From JAJZQZ01 sp963790415 (lineage in GTDB: Bacteria > Actinomycetota > Thermoleophilia > RBG-16-64-13), in NCBI GenBank assembly GCA_963790415.1, contig CAWBOK010000001.1, forward strand, positions 496,001-560,000: a stretch of 64,000 nt of DNA. The letters run 5' to 3'. A program made the position numbers and the translations under genes. Shown here piece after piece: positions 27,690-37,383 of the stretch; position 1 is the first letter of the stretch; every line of letters starts with the position of its first letter. The notes beneath the pieces were generated by a model, which made no database searches, was not told the DNA's origin, and saw nothing but the letters and a program-made list of their open reading frames with translations.

Positions 27690-28157
27690 TTATAGGCGCA
27701 GTGCGTCGATCATCTCGAGGTTCTCGGCGGTCTTGGGGATATCGGTCATGTCATGACCGTAGTGGACGACGCGCGCCATCCCCGAGGTATCCACCAGGAC
27801 CTGTGCCGGCATCCGCCCGAACTTGAACAGCCTTATCTCTTGTCCGTACAGCTTCAGCACTGAGTGCGTCGGATCCGGAAGACCGATGAACGGTAGTTGG
27901 TTCTCGGCCCAATAGCGGCCGAACGCACGCGAATCCTCCGGCCCGACCACGACTATGGCCGTCTTGCGCTCAACGAACTCGGGATAGTCCTGGCACAACT
28001 GGGCCATGTGCGCGCGGCAGTATGGTCAGGTGAAACCACGGTTGAAGACGAGAAGGACGTTCTTCTGACCCCGGAGGTCGGAAAGACGGAATACCCCCCC
28101 GTCGAAGTCGGCGAGTTCGAAATCTGGGGCTGGAGTGTTGATTTGGACGTGAGTCAT
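27690..28157 (-). CDS. Thioredoxin-fold redoxin (AhpC/TSA type) with a UxxC redox motif
   Basis: One frame of 156 codons from ATG 28157 to the stop at 27690, with an internal TGA at 28028-28026 (codon 44). It reads LVFNRGFT-U-PYCRAHMAQL: the position is the first Cys of the CxxC active site, so the motif is U-P-Y-C. Upstream is the normal AhpC/TSA start (TPAPDFELADFDGG, FRLSDLRG). Downstream the fold continues with VVGPEDSRAFGRYWAENQL, GRMPAQVLVDTSG and VVHYGHDM. Such proteins reduce peroxides or disulfides; family members using U-x-x-C are known selenoproteins. A hairpin follows the TGA. The gene is 58 bases downstream of the MOCOS-like gene on the same strand. Confidence 0.88.
27993..28028 (-). 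promoter_or_regulatory. Candidate bacterial SECIS hairpin of the UxxC redoxin
   Basis: After the UGA (28028-28026) and 14 bases, GCACA pairs with TGTGC (28011-28007 with 27997-27993) around the loop TGGCCCAGT. The loop begins about 19 bases after UGA and has G at its second position, as reported for bacterial SECIS elements. Confidence 0.6.
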
Positions 28158-28215
28158 AGTTTCTTCTCCATGCAGACGGTCACCTGGCTCGACAATGCTC
28201 GGTCAATTCACAGTG

Positions 28216-29670
28216 CTATGAGACAGCCACATCTTTGAAACCGGCCAGGAACCTCACGAACTGGAGAACGTCGGCGAAGTTCGATGCGAGACCGAGGGAT
28301 ACCCGGACGGTGTTGGGCACCTTCCCGGTAGCGTCCTGGATGATCCGGTAGCACTGTTCGAACGTCACCAGAGCCCGAGACTCTTCGAAGCAGGCGGCCA
28401 TCTCCCCGCGCTCGATCTCGTGCGCCACCTCGCCGTCACCCGGGTTGCAGAAGCAGCCCGTGCGCAGTGATATCCGCTGTTCGCCGGCCAGGGCTTCGAT
28501 CCCGTACACGTCGTATACCCGGCCGCCAGGATCGAGAAGGTAGAAAGCGAGCGTCGCACCACGCCGGTCTATACTTCGCGGCCCGAAGACACGGACTATG
28601 GGGGTCTCGTTGCTGTGTCTGAGCGCCCCCATCTCCTCGAGTAGCCATTCGGTGAGGATCGTTACGCGCCGGTGAATGGTCTCCATGCCTATCGACCTGA
28701 GGTACTCGAGGCCCATGGTCACCGCCGGAAGGCTCAAGTAGTTCACGGTGCCGTCTTCGAAGCCGGCCGGCGCAGGTGCGAGATGGTGCCATCCCTCTCC
28801 TTGCACCGATGCCAGACTGATGGTGCCTCCGGAGAACCAAGGTCTCTCCAGCTTCGCAAGAGCGTCTCGCCGAGCGAGGAGTACTCCGATGCCGGTCGGA
28901 TAGCCGATCATCTTGTAGAAGGACAACGCGACGAAGTCAGGCTTGACAGCGTGGAGGTCCAGACGGTTCGTCGGCACGTAGGCCGCGCAATCAAGAAGCA
29001 CATCCCAACCCTGGTCATGCGCAGAGTCGATCCATTCCAGCGGGTGCTGGACGCCGCTGAAGTTGGACTGCGCCGGGTAGGCGAACAGGCGATGGCCGCG
29101 CGAGGCGGATCGGGCCAAAGCTTCCACGAGAAGACCTTCATCCAACCTCAACTCCGGATTCGTCACAGGAACGTAGGTGACCATCGCTCCCCGCCGGCGC
29201 GCGAACTCGCGAATCCCGTTCACTGAGTTGTGGTTGTCGTAGCTCAACAGAAGGTGACCACCGGGCCCGAAAGGATAGGCTTCGCCCACGAGCTTGAGCG
29301 CGCTGCTGGCGTTGGCGGTGAAGATGACCTCGTATTGGTCTCGCGAGGCTCCGAAGAACGAGAGCACCGCCTCCCGCGCCTTCTCGACCAGGCTCGTGCT
29401 CGCTGCTGAGGTCGGATTGTGCGAATGGGGATTGCCCAGGACGTTGCCGCTCAGGAACTCGAAGTGCCGGCGGAGCAACGATTCCGGGTAGAGCGATCCC
29501 CCGGTGTAGTCGAGATAGGTCTGACCCAGCCGATCGAGACGGGCGTAGTCCACCGTCCTAAGCTGGTCCAGCGATGCGGTCTCAGCGTACGACGGATGCC
29601 GCGCGACAAAGGAGGCGTAGGCCGCTGCGTACCCTGAGGTTTCGCTCCTCGTGTTCTCTGCGTCACTCAT
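28216..29670 (-). CDS. PLP enzyme of the cysteine desulfurase / molybdenum-cofactor sulfurase type
   Basis: 484 residues from ATG 29670. SFYKMIGYPTGIGVLL contains the pyridoxal-phosphate lysine and is very like the aminotransferase domain of eukaryotic MOCOS/ABA3. The catalytic loop RTGCFCNPGDGEVAHE also follows that subgroup. Other class V features are FTANASSALKLVGEAYPF and DYTGGSLYPESL at the N-terminus. MOCOS removes sulfur from cysteine and inserts it into the molybdenum cofactor; the C-terminal MOSC part is missing here, so the sulfur (or selenium) acceptor is unknown. It lies just upstream of a selenoprotein gene. Confidence 0.85.
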   Translation of the reverse strand: MSDAENTRSETSGYAAAYASFVARHPSYAETASLDQLRTVDYARLDRLGQTYLDYTGGSLYPESLLRRHFEFLSGNVLGNPHSHNPTSAASTSLVEKAREAVLSFFGASRDQYEVIFTANASSALKLVGEAYPFGPGGHLLLSYDNHNSVNGIREFARRRGAMVTYVPVTNPELRLDEGLLVEALARSASRGHRLFAYPAQSNFSGVQHPLEWIDSAHDQGWDVLLDCAAYVPTNRLDLHAVKPDFVALSFYKMIGYPTGIGVLLARRDALAKLERPWFSGGTISLASVQGEGWHHLAPAPAGFEDGTVNYLSLPAVTMGLEYLRSIGMETIHRRVTILTEWLLEEMGALRHSNETPIVRVFGPRSIDRRGATLAFYLLDPGGRVYDVYGIEALAGEQRISLRTGCFCNPGDGEVAHEIERGEMAACFEESRALVTFEQCYRIIQDATGKVPNTVRVSLGLASNFADVLQFVRFLAGFKDVAVS

Positions 29671-30018
29671 GCGGCCCCCAATGTACACCCTGAGCCCGAT
29701 CGACACCCGGTCGAAGCTCCCCTCAGGTCGGCGGACGACCGCGGTCGCGTCAGACGCCGGGCACCGTCACGCTCGACGCGCAACACAACCGCGAGGCCTC
29801 CGCGCAGCGGGAGTGGATGAGTCACAAGACCGTGATTAGGAATGCCGGGAAGGGGAATCACCCAACCGCGCCGGTGGCCATCCGGCCGGGCTCCGACGTG
29901 AACCCTTCCATGCCGGCGCCCCGTGGACGGCCATGGAGACCGTGCTCAAAGGCATGGCCGCGGTGCTCGCCCGGTAGCCTGCCACCGCGATCGCCAAAGG
30001 CGCCACTGCCGCCCCGGG
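29671..30018. other. Intergenic region with no gene recognised
   Basis: Very GC-rich. A short open run METVLKGMAAVLAR (29935-29979, plus strand) looks like the end of a lost gene but is too short to assign. Confidence 0.4.
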
Positions 30019-32763
30019 TCAGAACCGCCGGGCGCCAAACACGGCCGTGCGGGGCCCGTCGTTCTCTTGGTCCTCCTCCAGCACCTCGAGGAATGCGGCA
30101 ACGAGTTCCGGATCGAGTTGGGTGCCCGCAACCCGGCCGAGTTCGGCCTTGGCCTCCTCCACAGGCAGCGCCTTCCGGTAGGGACGGTCGGTCGTCATGG
30201 CCGAGTAGGCGTCCGTCACGGCGAGCATCCGACCGAGCAGGGGGATGTTCTTTCCGCTAAGGCCCCGCGGATAGCCCTTGCCGTCGTAACGCTCATGGTG
30301 GCTGCCGACCGCGCCTACGACTTCTTCTTGGTTCGGGATCCCTTGGATGATCAGCTCTCCCAGTGTCACGTGGTTCTTGACAACCTCGAGTTCCTCGTCG
30401 TTGAGGTCAGCCGGTTTGCGCAAGATATGATCGGGCACCCCCACCTTCCCGATGTCGTGCAAGAGACCGGCCACGCGGACCGAGCGCTGGGTCTCAACGG
30501 AGAGTCCCATCTTGGAGGCCAGGGCCACTGCGAGCTCCGTCACTTCGTCGGAGTGCCGCCGGGTGTAGTGGTCCTTCTTGTCCACGGTCGTGACCAGGCC
30601 GTCGAGCACGGAGAACGATCCCATCGACGCGGGCCGGAAATCGTCGTCGCTGCCCGAAGCTGTGATGAAGTCGCCCCCGCGTTGCTTCGAGCGGTAGAGA
30701 TTGGCGTCCACCGCGGCCAGCAGTTCGGCCGAGGTACGCCCGTCGTAGGGGAAGGTGGCTATGCCGTAGCTCATCTTGATGGGCACCATCCGACCGCTCC
30801 CCACATCGAATGGGCTACTCTCGAGTGAGGTCCGGATACGCTCCACGAGATGGACCGAGGCCTCGGCGGAAGCATCGGGGAGGACGGCGATGAACTCGTC
30901 GCCGCCGTAGCGGGAGACCGCGTCCGTCCGGCGGAGCGAGGCGTTCAGGACGCGGGCCAGCCCCTGCAAGGCCCGGTCCCCCACCGCGTGGCCGTAGGCG
31001 TCGTTGAAGAGCTTGAAGTTGTCGACGTCGATCATCACCAGGCCGAAGATCGCGCCCGATCGCCCGCAGCGGGCCACTTCCTGCTCCAAGCGTTTGCTGA
31101 TGCCCCGGTAGTTCAGGAGCCTGGTCAGCGAGTCTCTCTCAGCGAGGAACTGAGCGTCCTCGTAGCGGCGGACATTCTCCAAGGCCACGGCCAGTTGGGA
31201 AGCCATGGCCTGAGCAAGCGAGAGAGTCTCGCTATTCGTTCCAAAGTCGCCCGCGGCGCCGGCAAGGCACAACGCGCCGAGGTTGAGGCCGCGAGAAACG
31301 AGCGGCACGACAGCGACTTCCGAGAAACCAGGGCCGGAGGCACCCTCCGCGGGTAGACCCGGCTCGATCCCCCCGATGCAGATCGGCCGTCCACCAGCCG
31401 CGGCCTCCTGCAACGCCTCCGAGGTCGCGAGCAGCCGCCGCAGCTCCTTCCTGCCGAGACGACCAAGGCCTTGGCTTCCCTCAAGGCGCGCGCGGCCGCT
31501 TCCGGAGCGGACCCACACCGCGCCGGCCTCGCATCTCACCGCCTCGCATGCCAGCCTCACCCCCACGCTCAACACTTCAGCGCTCGTGCCGCAACGGGCG
31601 ATCTCGACCGCAAAGGCGTTGAGCCGCGACAGGTTCTCCTTCTCAGTGGCTAGCTCTGCCGTCCGAACCTCGACGCGGCGCTCAAGATCGCTGCGGGCCT
31701 CCTCCAGCGCCAGCTCCGCCGCCTTGTGCTCGGTCGTGTCGCGAAGGACCAGGACGCTCCCGCTGACACGGCCGTGAGTGTCTTGGAGGGTCGAAGCCGT
31801 GCCGTCATAGCAACGCCCATCGTGCTGCCATTCTTCCGAGCCTCCGCCTGACCGGCCCTTGGCTTGGACGTACGCGGAGAAGAGACCGGGGCTGTCTTCC
31901 AGGACCTCGACAAAGGGCATGCCCGCGACAGAGTTGAGTCTCCTTTCGAGAAGCGTTTCAGCCGCCAGATTCATGTATGTCACCCGGTCGAACGGGTCGG
32001 TCACCACCAGGGCGTCGGTCAGGTGTTCGATGACGAACTCGCGCGCCACGGGCGTGACATCCATAAGCTGGTAGCGGGTGAAGCCCCAGTAGAGAACCAG
32101 GCCCGCCCAGGCGAACGAAGCGGGCGCGAGGTTCACGGGCTCTGAGCCCAGAAGCCCGTAAGTGTACGTAAAGTCCGCGGCAATAGGCACCAACGCCGCC
32201 GCCATCAGCGCCGCGAGCTGGCGCCTGTACAGCCCGAACCCACGAATGAACAGAGAAACCATGACGACGACGCCTGCCACTATCAGACAATACGTGTAGA
32301 TGGAATCGATCCACCACCACACTCCCTGGGTCTTCTGCAGGTCCGCCAGGGGCCCGTCACCTTGCAGGGAAAGCGACGTGTACACAAGGCCGTGATACTG
32401 GTTCGTCCAGACGAGTACCTGAGTCGTTGCGGGCAGGATCGCAAGAGCGACCAGTCTCTTTGGGGTGACCCAAGCATCGTGCCCGGTGTACAGGGCTGCG
32501 AATGCGAAGAAAGAGACCCCGAGCATACCCATACCGACGAACGAGAGCCGGTGGAAGAAGAAGGCGGTATCGAAACTGCCGGAGGCAAGCTGGAGCGCAG
32601 TGGTCAAAGCCCAGATAGCCCCGCCGATGTTGATCACCACGAGTGGCAATGCGCCCGGAACCCGCCGTCGCCGCCAAGAGGATACGGCAATGACCAGCGA
32701 TATCACCCCAGCGAGCAGCATGACGTAGACGATGGCATCGTAACGGAATGTCACGCCATCCAT
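30019..32763 (-). CDS. Seven-helix membrane sensor with PAS, GAF, GGDEF and HD-GYP domains
   Basis: 914 residues from ATG 32763. Seven helices at the N-terminus (YVMLLAGVISLVIAVSSW ... LVLYWGFTRYQLMDVTPV) match the histidine-kinase-like 7TM region. A PAS domain follows (FVIEHLTDALVVTDPFDRV), then a coiled coil, a GAF domain (ALCLAGAAGDFG), a GGDEF diguanylate cyclase with an intact SRYGGDEF site, and an HD-GYP phosphodiesterase (LLHDIGKVGVPD, HHERYDGKGYPRGLSG). Both cyclic-di-GMP making and breaking active sites look intact in one chain. The frame is uninterrupted, unlike the HD-GYP gene at 8982. Confidence 0.93.
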   Translation of the reverse strand: MDGVTFRYDAIVYVMLLAGVISLVIAVSSWRRRRVPGALPLVVINIGGAIWALTTALQLASGSFDTAFFFHRLSFVGMGMLGVSFFAFAALYTGHDAWVTPKRLVALAILPATTQVLVWTNQYHGLVYTSLSLQGDGPLADLQKTQGVWWWIDSIYTYCLIVAGVVVMVSLFIRGFGLYRRQLAALMAAALVPIAADFTYTYGLLGSEPVNLAPASFAWAGLVLYWGFTRYQLMDVTPVAREFVIEHLTDALVVTDPFDRVTYMNLAAETLLERRLNSVAGMPFVEVLEDSPGLFSAYVQAKGRSGGGSEEWQHDGRCYDGTASTLQDTHGRVSGSVLVLRDTTEHKAAELALEEARSDLERRVEVRTAELATEKENLSRLNAFAVEIARCGTSAEVLSVGVRLACEAVRCEAGAVWVRSGSGRARLEGSQGLGRLGRKELRRLLATSEALQEAAAGGRPICIGGIEPGLPAEGASGPGFSEVAVVPLVSRGLNLGALCLAGAAGDFGTNSETLSLAQAMASQLAVALENVRRYEDAQFLAERDSLTRLLNYRGISKRLEQEVARCGRSGAIFGLVMIDVDNFKLFNDAYGHAVGDRALQGLARVLNASLRRTDAVSRYGGDEFIAVLPDASAEASVHLVERIRTSLESSPFDVGSGRMVPIKMSYGIATFPYDGRTSAELLAAVDANLYRSKQRGGDFITASGSDDDFRPASMGSFSVLDGLVTTVDKKDHYTRRHSDEVTELAVALASKMGLSVETQRSVRVAGLLHDIGKVGVPDHILRKPADLNDEELEVVKNHVTLGELIIQGIPNQEEVVGAVGSHHERYDGKGYPRGLSGKNIPLLGRMLAVTDAYSAMTTDRPYRKALPVEEAKAELGRVAGTQLDPELVAAFLEVLEEDQENDGPRTAVFGARRF

Positions 32764-32944
32764 CCGTTCACCCGTGCACCGGGAGCAAAGCAACCAGCCG
32801 AAATAATGCGCCGTTCATTCTCACTATCTCGGCTTCTTCGGGACGCGACTTGAGCCGATAGCCGGTTGACCGCTCACCCCCCACTATGACATCGTCACCT
32901 CCGATGCCTCGGTACCGCCGTCCACACACAGAGAGGGTGACGAC

Positions 32945-33631
32945 GTGGTCTCGATTCCCGACTCGGTCATGTCCGGTTTCTTCCGCGGTTACTATCGCTA
33001 CACAGCGCTGCTCAATCGCGTGTGGCCCAGCGCGACGATCGACGGGAGGGAGTTCAGAGTCTTCCCTTCGGTGTGCAAACCCCTGGGCAACGAGCAGGTG
33101 CTCGCCGACTACGTACCCACAGGCAGGAGCGTACTGGAGATCGGCTGCGGCTCAGGGATAATCACCCTCTTCCTGGCCGCCAAGAGCAGACACGTCACCG
33201 CCGTCGACATCAACCCGGACGCGATAGAGAACACACGTTTCAATATGGGCACCTACGGTGTCGAGAACGTAAGCGTTCTCCTCGGCGATGCCTTCGAGAG
33301 CGTCGAGGGTCGATTCGAGGTCGTGGTCTCCAATCCACCATGGATGGACTTCGAATTCGGGGATCCGTTCAGGATGTGGGCCACTTCTGCGACGCTGCTC
33401 CCGAGCCTATTCCAGAAATCGAGGAGATTCCTGGTCGACGATGGGCTCCTGGTGATCTCCTGTCCGGCGGGCGCAAAGGACAAGCTTGTCGATCTCGCCA
33501 CGGCCAACGGATTCGCGCTTGTGGCCAGCTACCCGAGAGAGAAGAGAAAAGACCTGCGGGTGCGCCTCATGACCCTCGCCTACCTGCAGGTGGGCTTCCA
33601 TCCGCTGGTGTACGTCTTCGAGGCCCGCTGA
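32945..33631 (+). CDS. SAM-dependent methyltransferase (NPPY/NPPW type)
   Basis: 228 residues from a GTG at 32945. SAM motif I is VLEIGCGSGIITLFLA and the catalytic motif is VVSNPPWMDF, as in HemK/PrmC, RsmC and related N-methyltransferases. VTAVDINPDAIENTRFN is the ribose-binding acidic loop. The first 55 residues are an extra N-terminal part. Substrate unknown. It converges with the PLP synthase gene with only two bases between stops. Confidence 0.8.
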   Translation: MVSIPDSVMSGFFRGYYRYTALLNRVWPSATIDGREFRVFPSVCKPLGNEQVLADYVPTGRSVLEIGCGSGIITLFLAAKSRHVTAVDINPDAIENTRFNMGTYGVENVSVLLGDAFESVEGRFEVVVSNPPWMDFEFGDPFRMWATSATLLPSLFQKSRRFLVDDGLLVISCPAGAKDKLVDLATANGFALVASYPREKRKDLRVRLMTLAYLQVGFHPLVYVFEAR

Positions 33632-33633
33632 CC

Positions 33634-34900
33634 CTAGGCTACGACCAGCCCCAGTTCTCTCCCCACCTCGGCGCACGCGTCTATCAACCTGTCTATGTGG
33701 CTCAGCTCGTGGCGAGCCATGAGGCTCAGACGCAGCCGGGCCCGCCCAGGGGGCACCGCAGGCCAACGCATGACCGGACTGAAGATTCCCCGCTGCAGCA
33801 GAAGATCGGAAAAAGCGACACCCAGGGCCTCGTCGCCGATGAACAGTGGGACGGAAGGGATGTCATCGGGCCCGAGCACCCCCAGACCCGCACGCCGCAA
33901 TCCCTCTCTTAGGTACCGGGCCTTGCGATAGAGGCCCTCGCGCAGGTCCTGCCCCTGCTCGATCAGATCGATAGCCGCAATCATGGCTCCGGCCATGGAA
34001 CACGGGAGGGCCGAGGAGAGCACGCTCGACATGGCTGTGATGCGGAGATAGTCGACCAGTGTCCTGCTGCCGCACAAGTATCCGCCGGTCCCTCCCATGG
34101 CTTTGTCCATGCACCCCATGAGGATGTCGATCCCCTCAGCGCACTGGTGATGCTCGGGAGATCCCCCTCCTCGCGGGCCGATCACGCCGATCGCATGGGC
34201 GTCGTCTACCATGAGCTTCGCTTCGTAAGCCCGCGCGATCTCCACGTAGAGGGGGATGTCGATGATCTCGCCCTCGAGGCAGTACACACCTTCGGTCACA
34301 ATCAGCTTGTTGGAGGCGCTCTCGTTTTGGTCCAGCTTGGCTCTCAGATCGTCCAGGCTGTTGTGCTTGAACTTCACGACGCGGACGCCCGACAACTTGC
34401 AGCCGTCGGCTATCGACCCATGAACGTATTCATCGATGAATATGGCGCCATCGGCGGTCCTATACGGCACTCGGCCGACCAACGGGTTCATCACCGCTTG
34501 GAACACCGTCACGTTGGCCATGTAGCCGGTTGGGAATGTGAGACAGTCCTCCATCCCCGTCAGCTTGGCGATGCGTCGCTCCACCTCTTCTATCAGAGCC
34601 ACATTCCCACTGATCAGGCGCGATCCGCCGGGACCGACGCCATGATCCTCGATCGCTCGGATCGCCGCAGCCTTCACCGCAGGGTTCTCGGACATGCTCA
34701 GGTAGTTGTTCGACGCGAACTGGAGAAGCGTTCGGCCTTCAGCCTGGAATTCGGGCTGGTTCACGCCCCCGTCGACGGTGAGAAAGTGCGGATAGAGGTC
34801 GTACGCGCGTATGCGCTCGAGCAGGAGCTCTCACGTTGTCGAAGCTCCTCGTCTCTCGACCAGCTTCTATCGTCAGCAGCTCCCGCATGATATCGAACAC
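33634..34900 (-). CDS. Acyl-CoA:amino acid synthase (AONS/BioF-like PLP enzyme), one frameshift
   Basis: The intact part, 34764 down to 33634, is an alpha-oxoamine synthase: LLQFASNNYLSMSENPAVK, GPGGSRLISGN, VDDAHAIGVIGPRGGG and the pyridoxal lysine in MDKAMGGTGGYLCGS. The family joins an acyl-CoA to an amino acid with loss of CO2 (BioF, KBL, serine palmitoyltransferase). The expected N-terminal helix is encoded upstream: GTG 34900 (VFDIMRELLTIEAGRE, good Shine-Dalgarno AAAGGGGA) and, after an indel near 34822-34836, ELLLERIRAYDLYPHFLTVD. Product cannot be told; there are no other biotin genes here. Neighbours suggest a small biosynthetic cluster. Confidence 0.8.
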
Positions 34901-35250
34901 TTCAGTCCCCTTTGGTCAGCAGGAGTTGACTGCCGTTCTAGTGGCGGCAGAGCAAAGGCAACGACTCTCGGATTCTGCTGGGCCTGCTCTTGTCGCGAGC
35001 CGTCACCGAGACGACGCTCGTGGTGGCTCGCCGATGTCCCAGGCAGGGATGAATACGGGCAACACTCGAGCGCAGATCGGCGATGTTTCCAGACCAGGCT
35101 TACTGAACTAGTACGACACCCGGCGTCGACCTCCTCTGCAGGGGACGTTCGTCGCTCCTCCAGACATGAGCGAGAAGACTCATGTAGTCTTCTCCGAGAA
35201 GGCTATCACGGGGATAGCGCCGATTGAGAAGGGAATGGGGGCTGCGAGCC
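34901..35250. other. Intergenic region between divergent genes
   Basis: Holds the promoters for the PLP synthase and the ATC-hydrolase-like gene. No convincing gene or repeat seen. Confidence 0.4.
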
Positions 35251-35876
35251 ATGGTCGAAGTGAAGCAGATGCCGTACGCGGAGAAATACGTCACGAACCC
35301 TGGACGCCCTCAAACACGACGAGTATATGTTCGCTTTCATCGAAGAGCACCTGGACCAGGCGGCCCTCGACGAGTACCGTCGGATGGTCGAGTCGTGCAT
35401 CGAACCCATTCCTGAGGAAGCGTCACCGGAGGTCAAGTACGAGATCGCCTTCAGAAGTTGGATGCGTGAATGCAGCGCTATCTACCGATTCGTTCGGGAA
35501 CGGATGGGAGACGAGGGCATCGAGCAGATGGCACTAGCCAGCGTCGAGGCACTCAAGCGGGAAGACTCGAGGCTCTCGCTCTATCTGCTCGGGATGATCC
35601 GCGTGCTTTCTCCAGGCCTGGCGTTCAGGATGGTGGCGAAGCAGTCGGCATACGAGTTCCAGTGGTTGACGCCCTATTCGGTGGACGAGCTGAGCAGACA
35701 AAGGGGGGTGTTCAGCATCCCCCGCTGCAAGATACTGGACTACCCGGATAGCGAGGATACCTGCCGGGTCGCCTGCCAAGAGCGAGTACCCTCAGTGGCT
35801 GGCCGGGCAATTCAGGGTGAAGATGGAGCAGGCTCGCGAGGGGAACAGCTGTACTGTTACGCTCACCCCCCTGTAG
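35251..35876 (+). CDS. L-2-amino-thiazoline-4-carboxylic acid hydrolase-like protein, two frameshifts
   Basis: The frame opens at ATG 35251 (MVEVKQMPYAEKYVTN), shifts near 35300 to DALKHDEYMFAFIEEHLDQA, and stays open to about 35780. There it shifts again to SEYPQWLAGQFRVKMEQARE, ending at TAG 35874-35876. The cysteines CKILDYPDSEDTCRVAC and a final GNSCTVTL match the C-terminal layout of the ATC_hydrolase family as I recall it. These proteins are poorly characterised and sit in natural product or metal-binding contexts. Family assignment is moderate. It lies divergent to the PLP synthase and may work with it. Confidence 0.55.
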
Positions 35877-37307
35877 CAGTAGACGATCGCCCCCGCGATC
35901 AGCAGCGCCACGAAGACAAGCCCGGTCGCGATCCGGTTGACCGAGCGCTCCAGGCGCCGTAGTGGATGTGTAGGGCGCGATCGACGTCCACAGGTTGAAC
36001 TCCGGGTCGAGACCGCTGCACATCCCGGACAGGATCGCGAGCGAGCGCCCCAGCAGCAGCAGGTTCTCAGGCAGCTGGAAGGGCAGGTTCCGCAGCAACT
36101 CGCCGAACTGCAGGCCGAAGCTCATCATCTCAGCATGGTCGATCTCGCGCAGGTCGCTCATGCTCATGCCGCGAAACGATCGAACACCTGCATGCTCGCG
36201 ATCTCGATCGACTTCAGGTCGGCACTGGGTAGCAACACGTCGAGAGTCTTGAAGCTCTTGACCAGACGCGCGCCGTCCTGCGTCCCGACGGCGATGACGG
36301 CCTCGCGCAAGCCGGCACGCAGGTTCTCGGGCACACGACCCACCATGCCGAAGTCAACGAACGTCAGCTTCCACGCGCGGTCGCCGCCCTCGTCACTCCC
36401 CTCGAGGGGAGTGACGAACAGGTTGCCCGGGTGCGGATCGGCGTGGAAGAAGCCGTCTTCGAAGATCTACTGCATATACGTGTCCAGCAGCACCTGTGCG
36501 ACCTTCGACCGGTCGATCTCGGCCGCGGTGATCGCCTCGTAGTCGCCCAGCTTGATTGCCGAGACGTCTTCGAGCGTCAGCACGCGGCGCGTCGTGAGCT
36601 CCCAGACCACATGCGGCACGTGCACGTGCGGGCTGGTGATGAAGTTCGCACTGAAGGTCTCGGCGTTGCCGCCCTGGGCGAGGTAGTCGATCTCCGCGCG
36701 CGTCGTCGCGGCGAACTCATCGATGAGGGCGTTGACATCGGCCCGGTCGCGGACCGGCTTGTAACGCTGCAGCCACCCGCCCACCGTACGTAGTGCCGCC
36801 AGATCGACCTCGACCACCTGCTCGATGTAGGGGCGCTGTGCTTTGACCACCACGTCGGCGAACCCCTGCTCGATCGCGTCGGCTTCGTGCAACCGCGCCC
36901 GGTGCACCTGCCCGAGCGATGCTGCGGCGAGCGGGGTCTCGTCGAACCAGTCGAAGTGGTGGGACAACGGGCGAGCGAGCTCCGTCTCGGCGAGGGCACG
37001 GATGGCGTCGAAGTCCTCCGCCGGCACCTCGTCCTGCAGATCGGCGAGCTCGTCGGTGATCTCGGGCGGCAGCACGTCGAGGCGTGCGGAGAGGAACTGG
37101 CCCACCTTGATCATCAACCCACCCATGTCGATGGCGAGCGCGCGGAAGCGGACGGCGGTGTGTCGGTTCCGCTTCGAGCGGGTGCGCGCCACCCAGCCGC
37201 CCAGGCCGATGCGGTACAGGAAGATCTCCCAGACGATGAAGCCGAGGGTCACTCGACCGAAGAAGAACACGACGCGCCAGTAGCGGGCACGTAGCTGCGA
37301 CGCCCTC
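35860..37307 (-). pseudogene. Broken ABC1/UbiB (AarF) family kinase-like protein
   Basis: From ATG 37307 (after GGAGG) the first 280 residues are a normal UbiB protein: GGLMIKVGQFLSARLDVLP, the atypical A-rich loop LAAASLGQVHRARL, and DVVVKAQRP. An in-frame TAG at 36467-36469 interrupts it. The same frame then continues IFEDGFFHADPHPGNLFVT, the family's catalytic motif, so CAG (Gln) probably became TAG. Further breaks occur near 36166 (DLREIDHAEMMSFGLQFGEL) and near 35950 (RRLERSVNRIATGLVFVALL, a membrane anchor). The 3' end overlaps the converging gene. UbiB proteins assist isoprenoid quinone or lipid metabolism. Confidence 0.75.
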
Positions 37308-37338
37308 ATGCATCCTCCGGGTTCTTGCACGATAACGG

Positions 37339-37376
37339 CCTGGGGGCCAAGACTTCGATCTTTAACAGCCTCCTTG
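37339..37376. repeat. Partial copy of the dispersed repeat
   Basis: CCTGGGGGCCAAGACTTCGATCTTTAACAGCCTCCT matches one end of copies A and E. It lies between the padR stop and the UbiB start. Confidence 0.7.
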
Positions 37377-37383
37377 GTGACAG

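Noticed and set aside
35871..35880. UGA or UAG recoding as a general feature (pyrrolysine)
   Set aside because: The in-frame TAG codons at 36467 and 44389 lie in genes with other breaks and replace Gln or sit at an indel, so decay is simpler.
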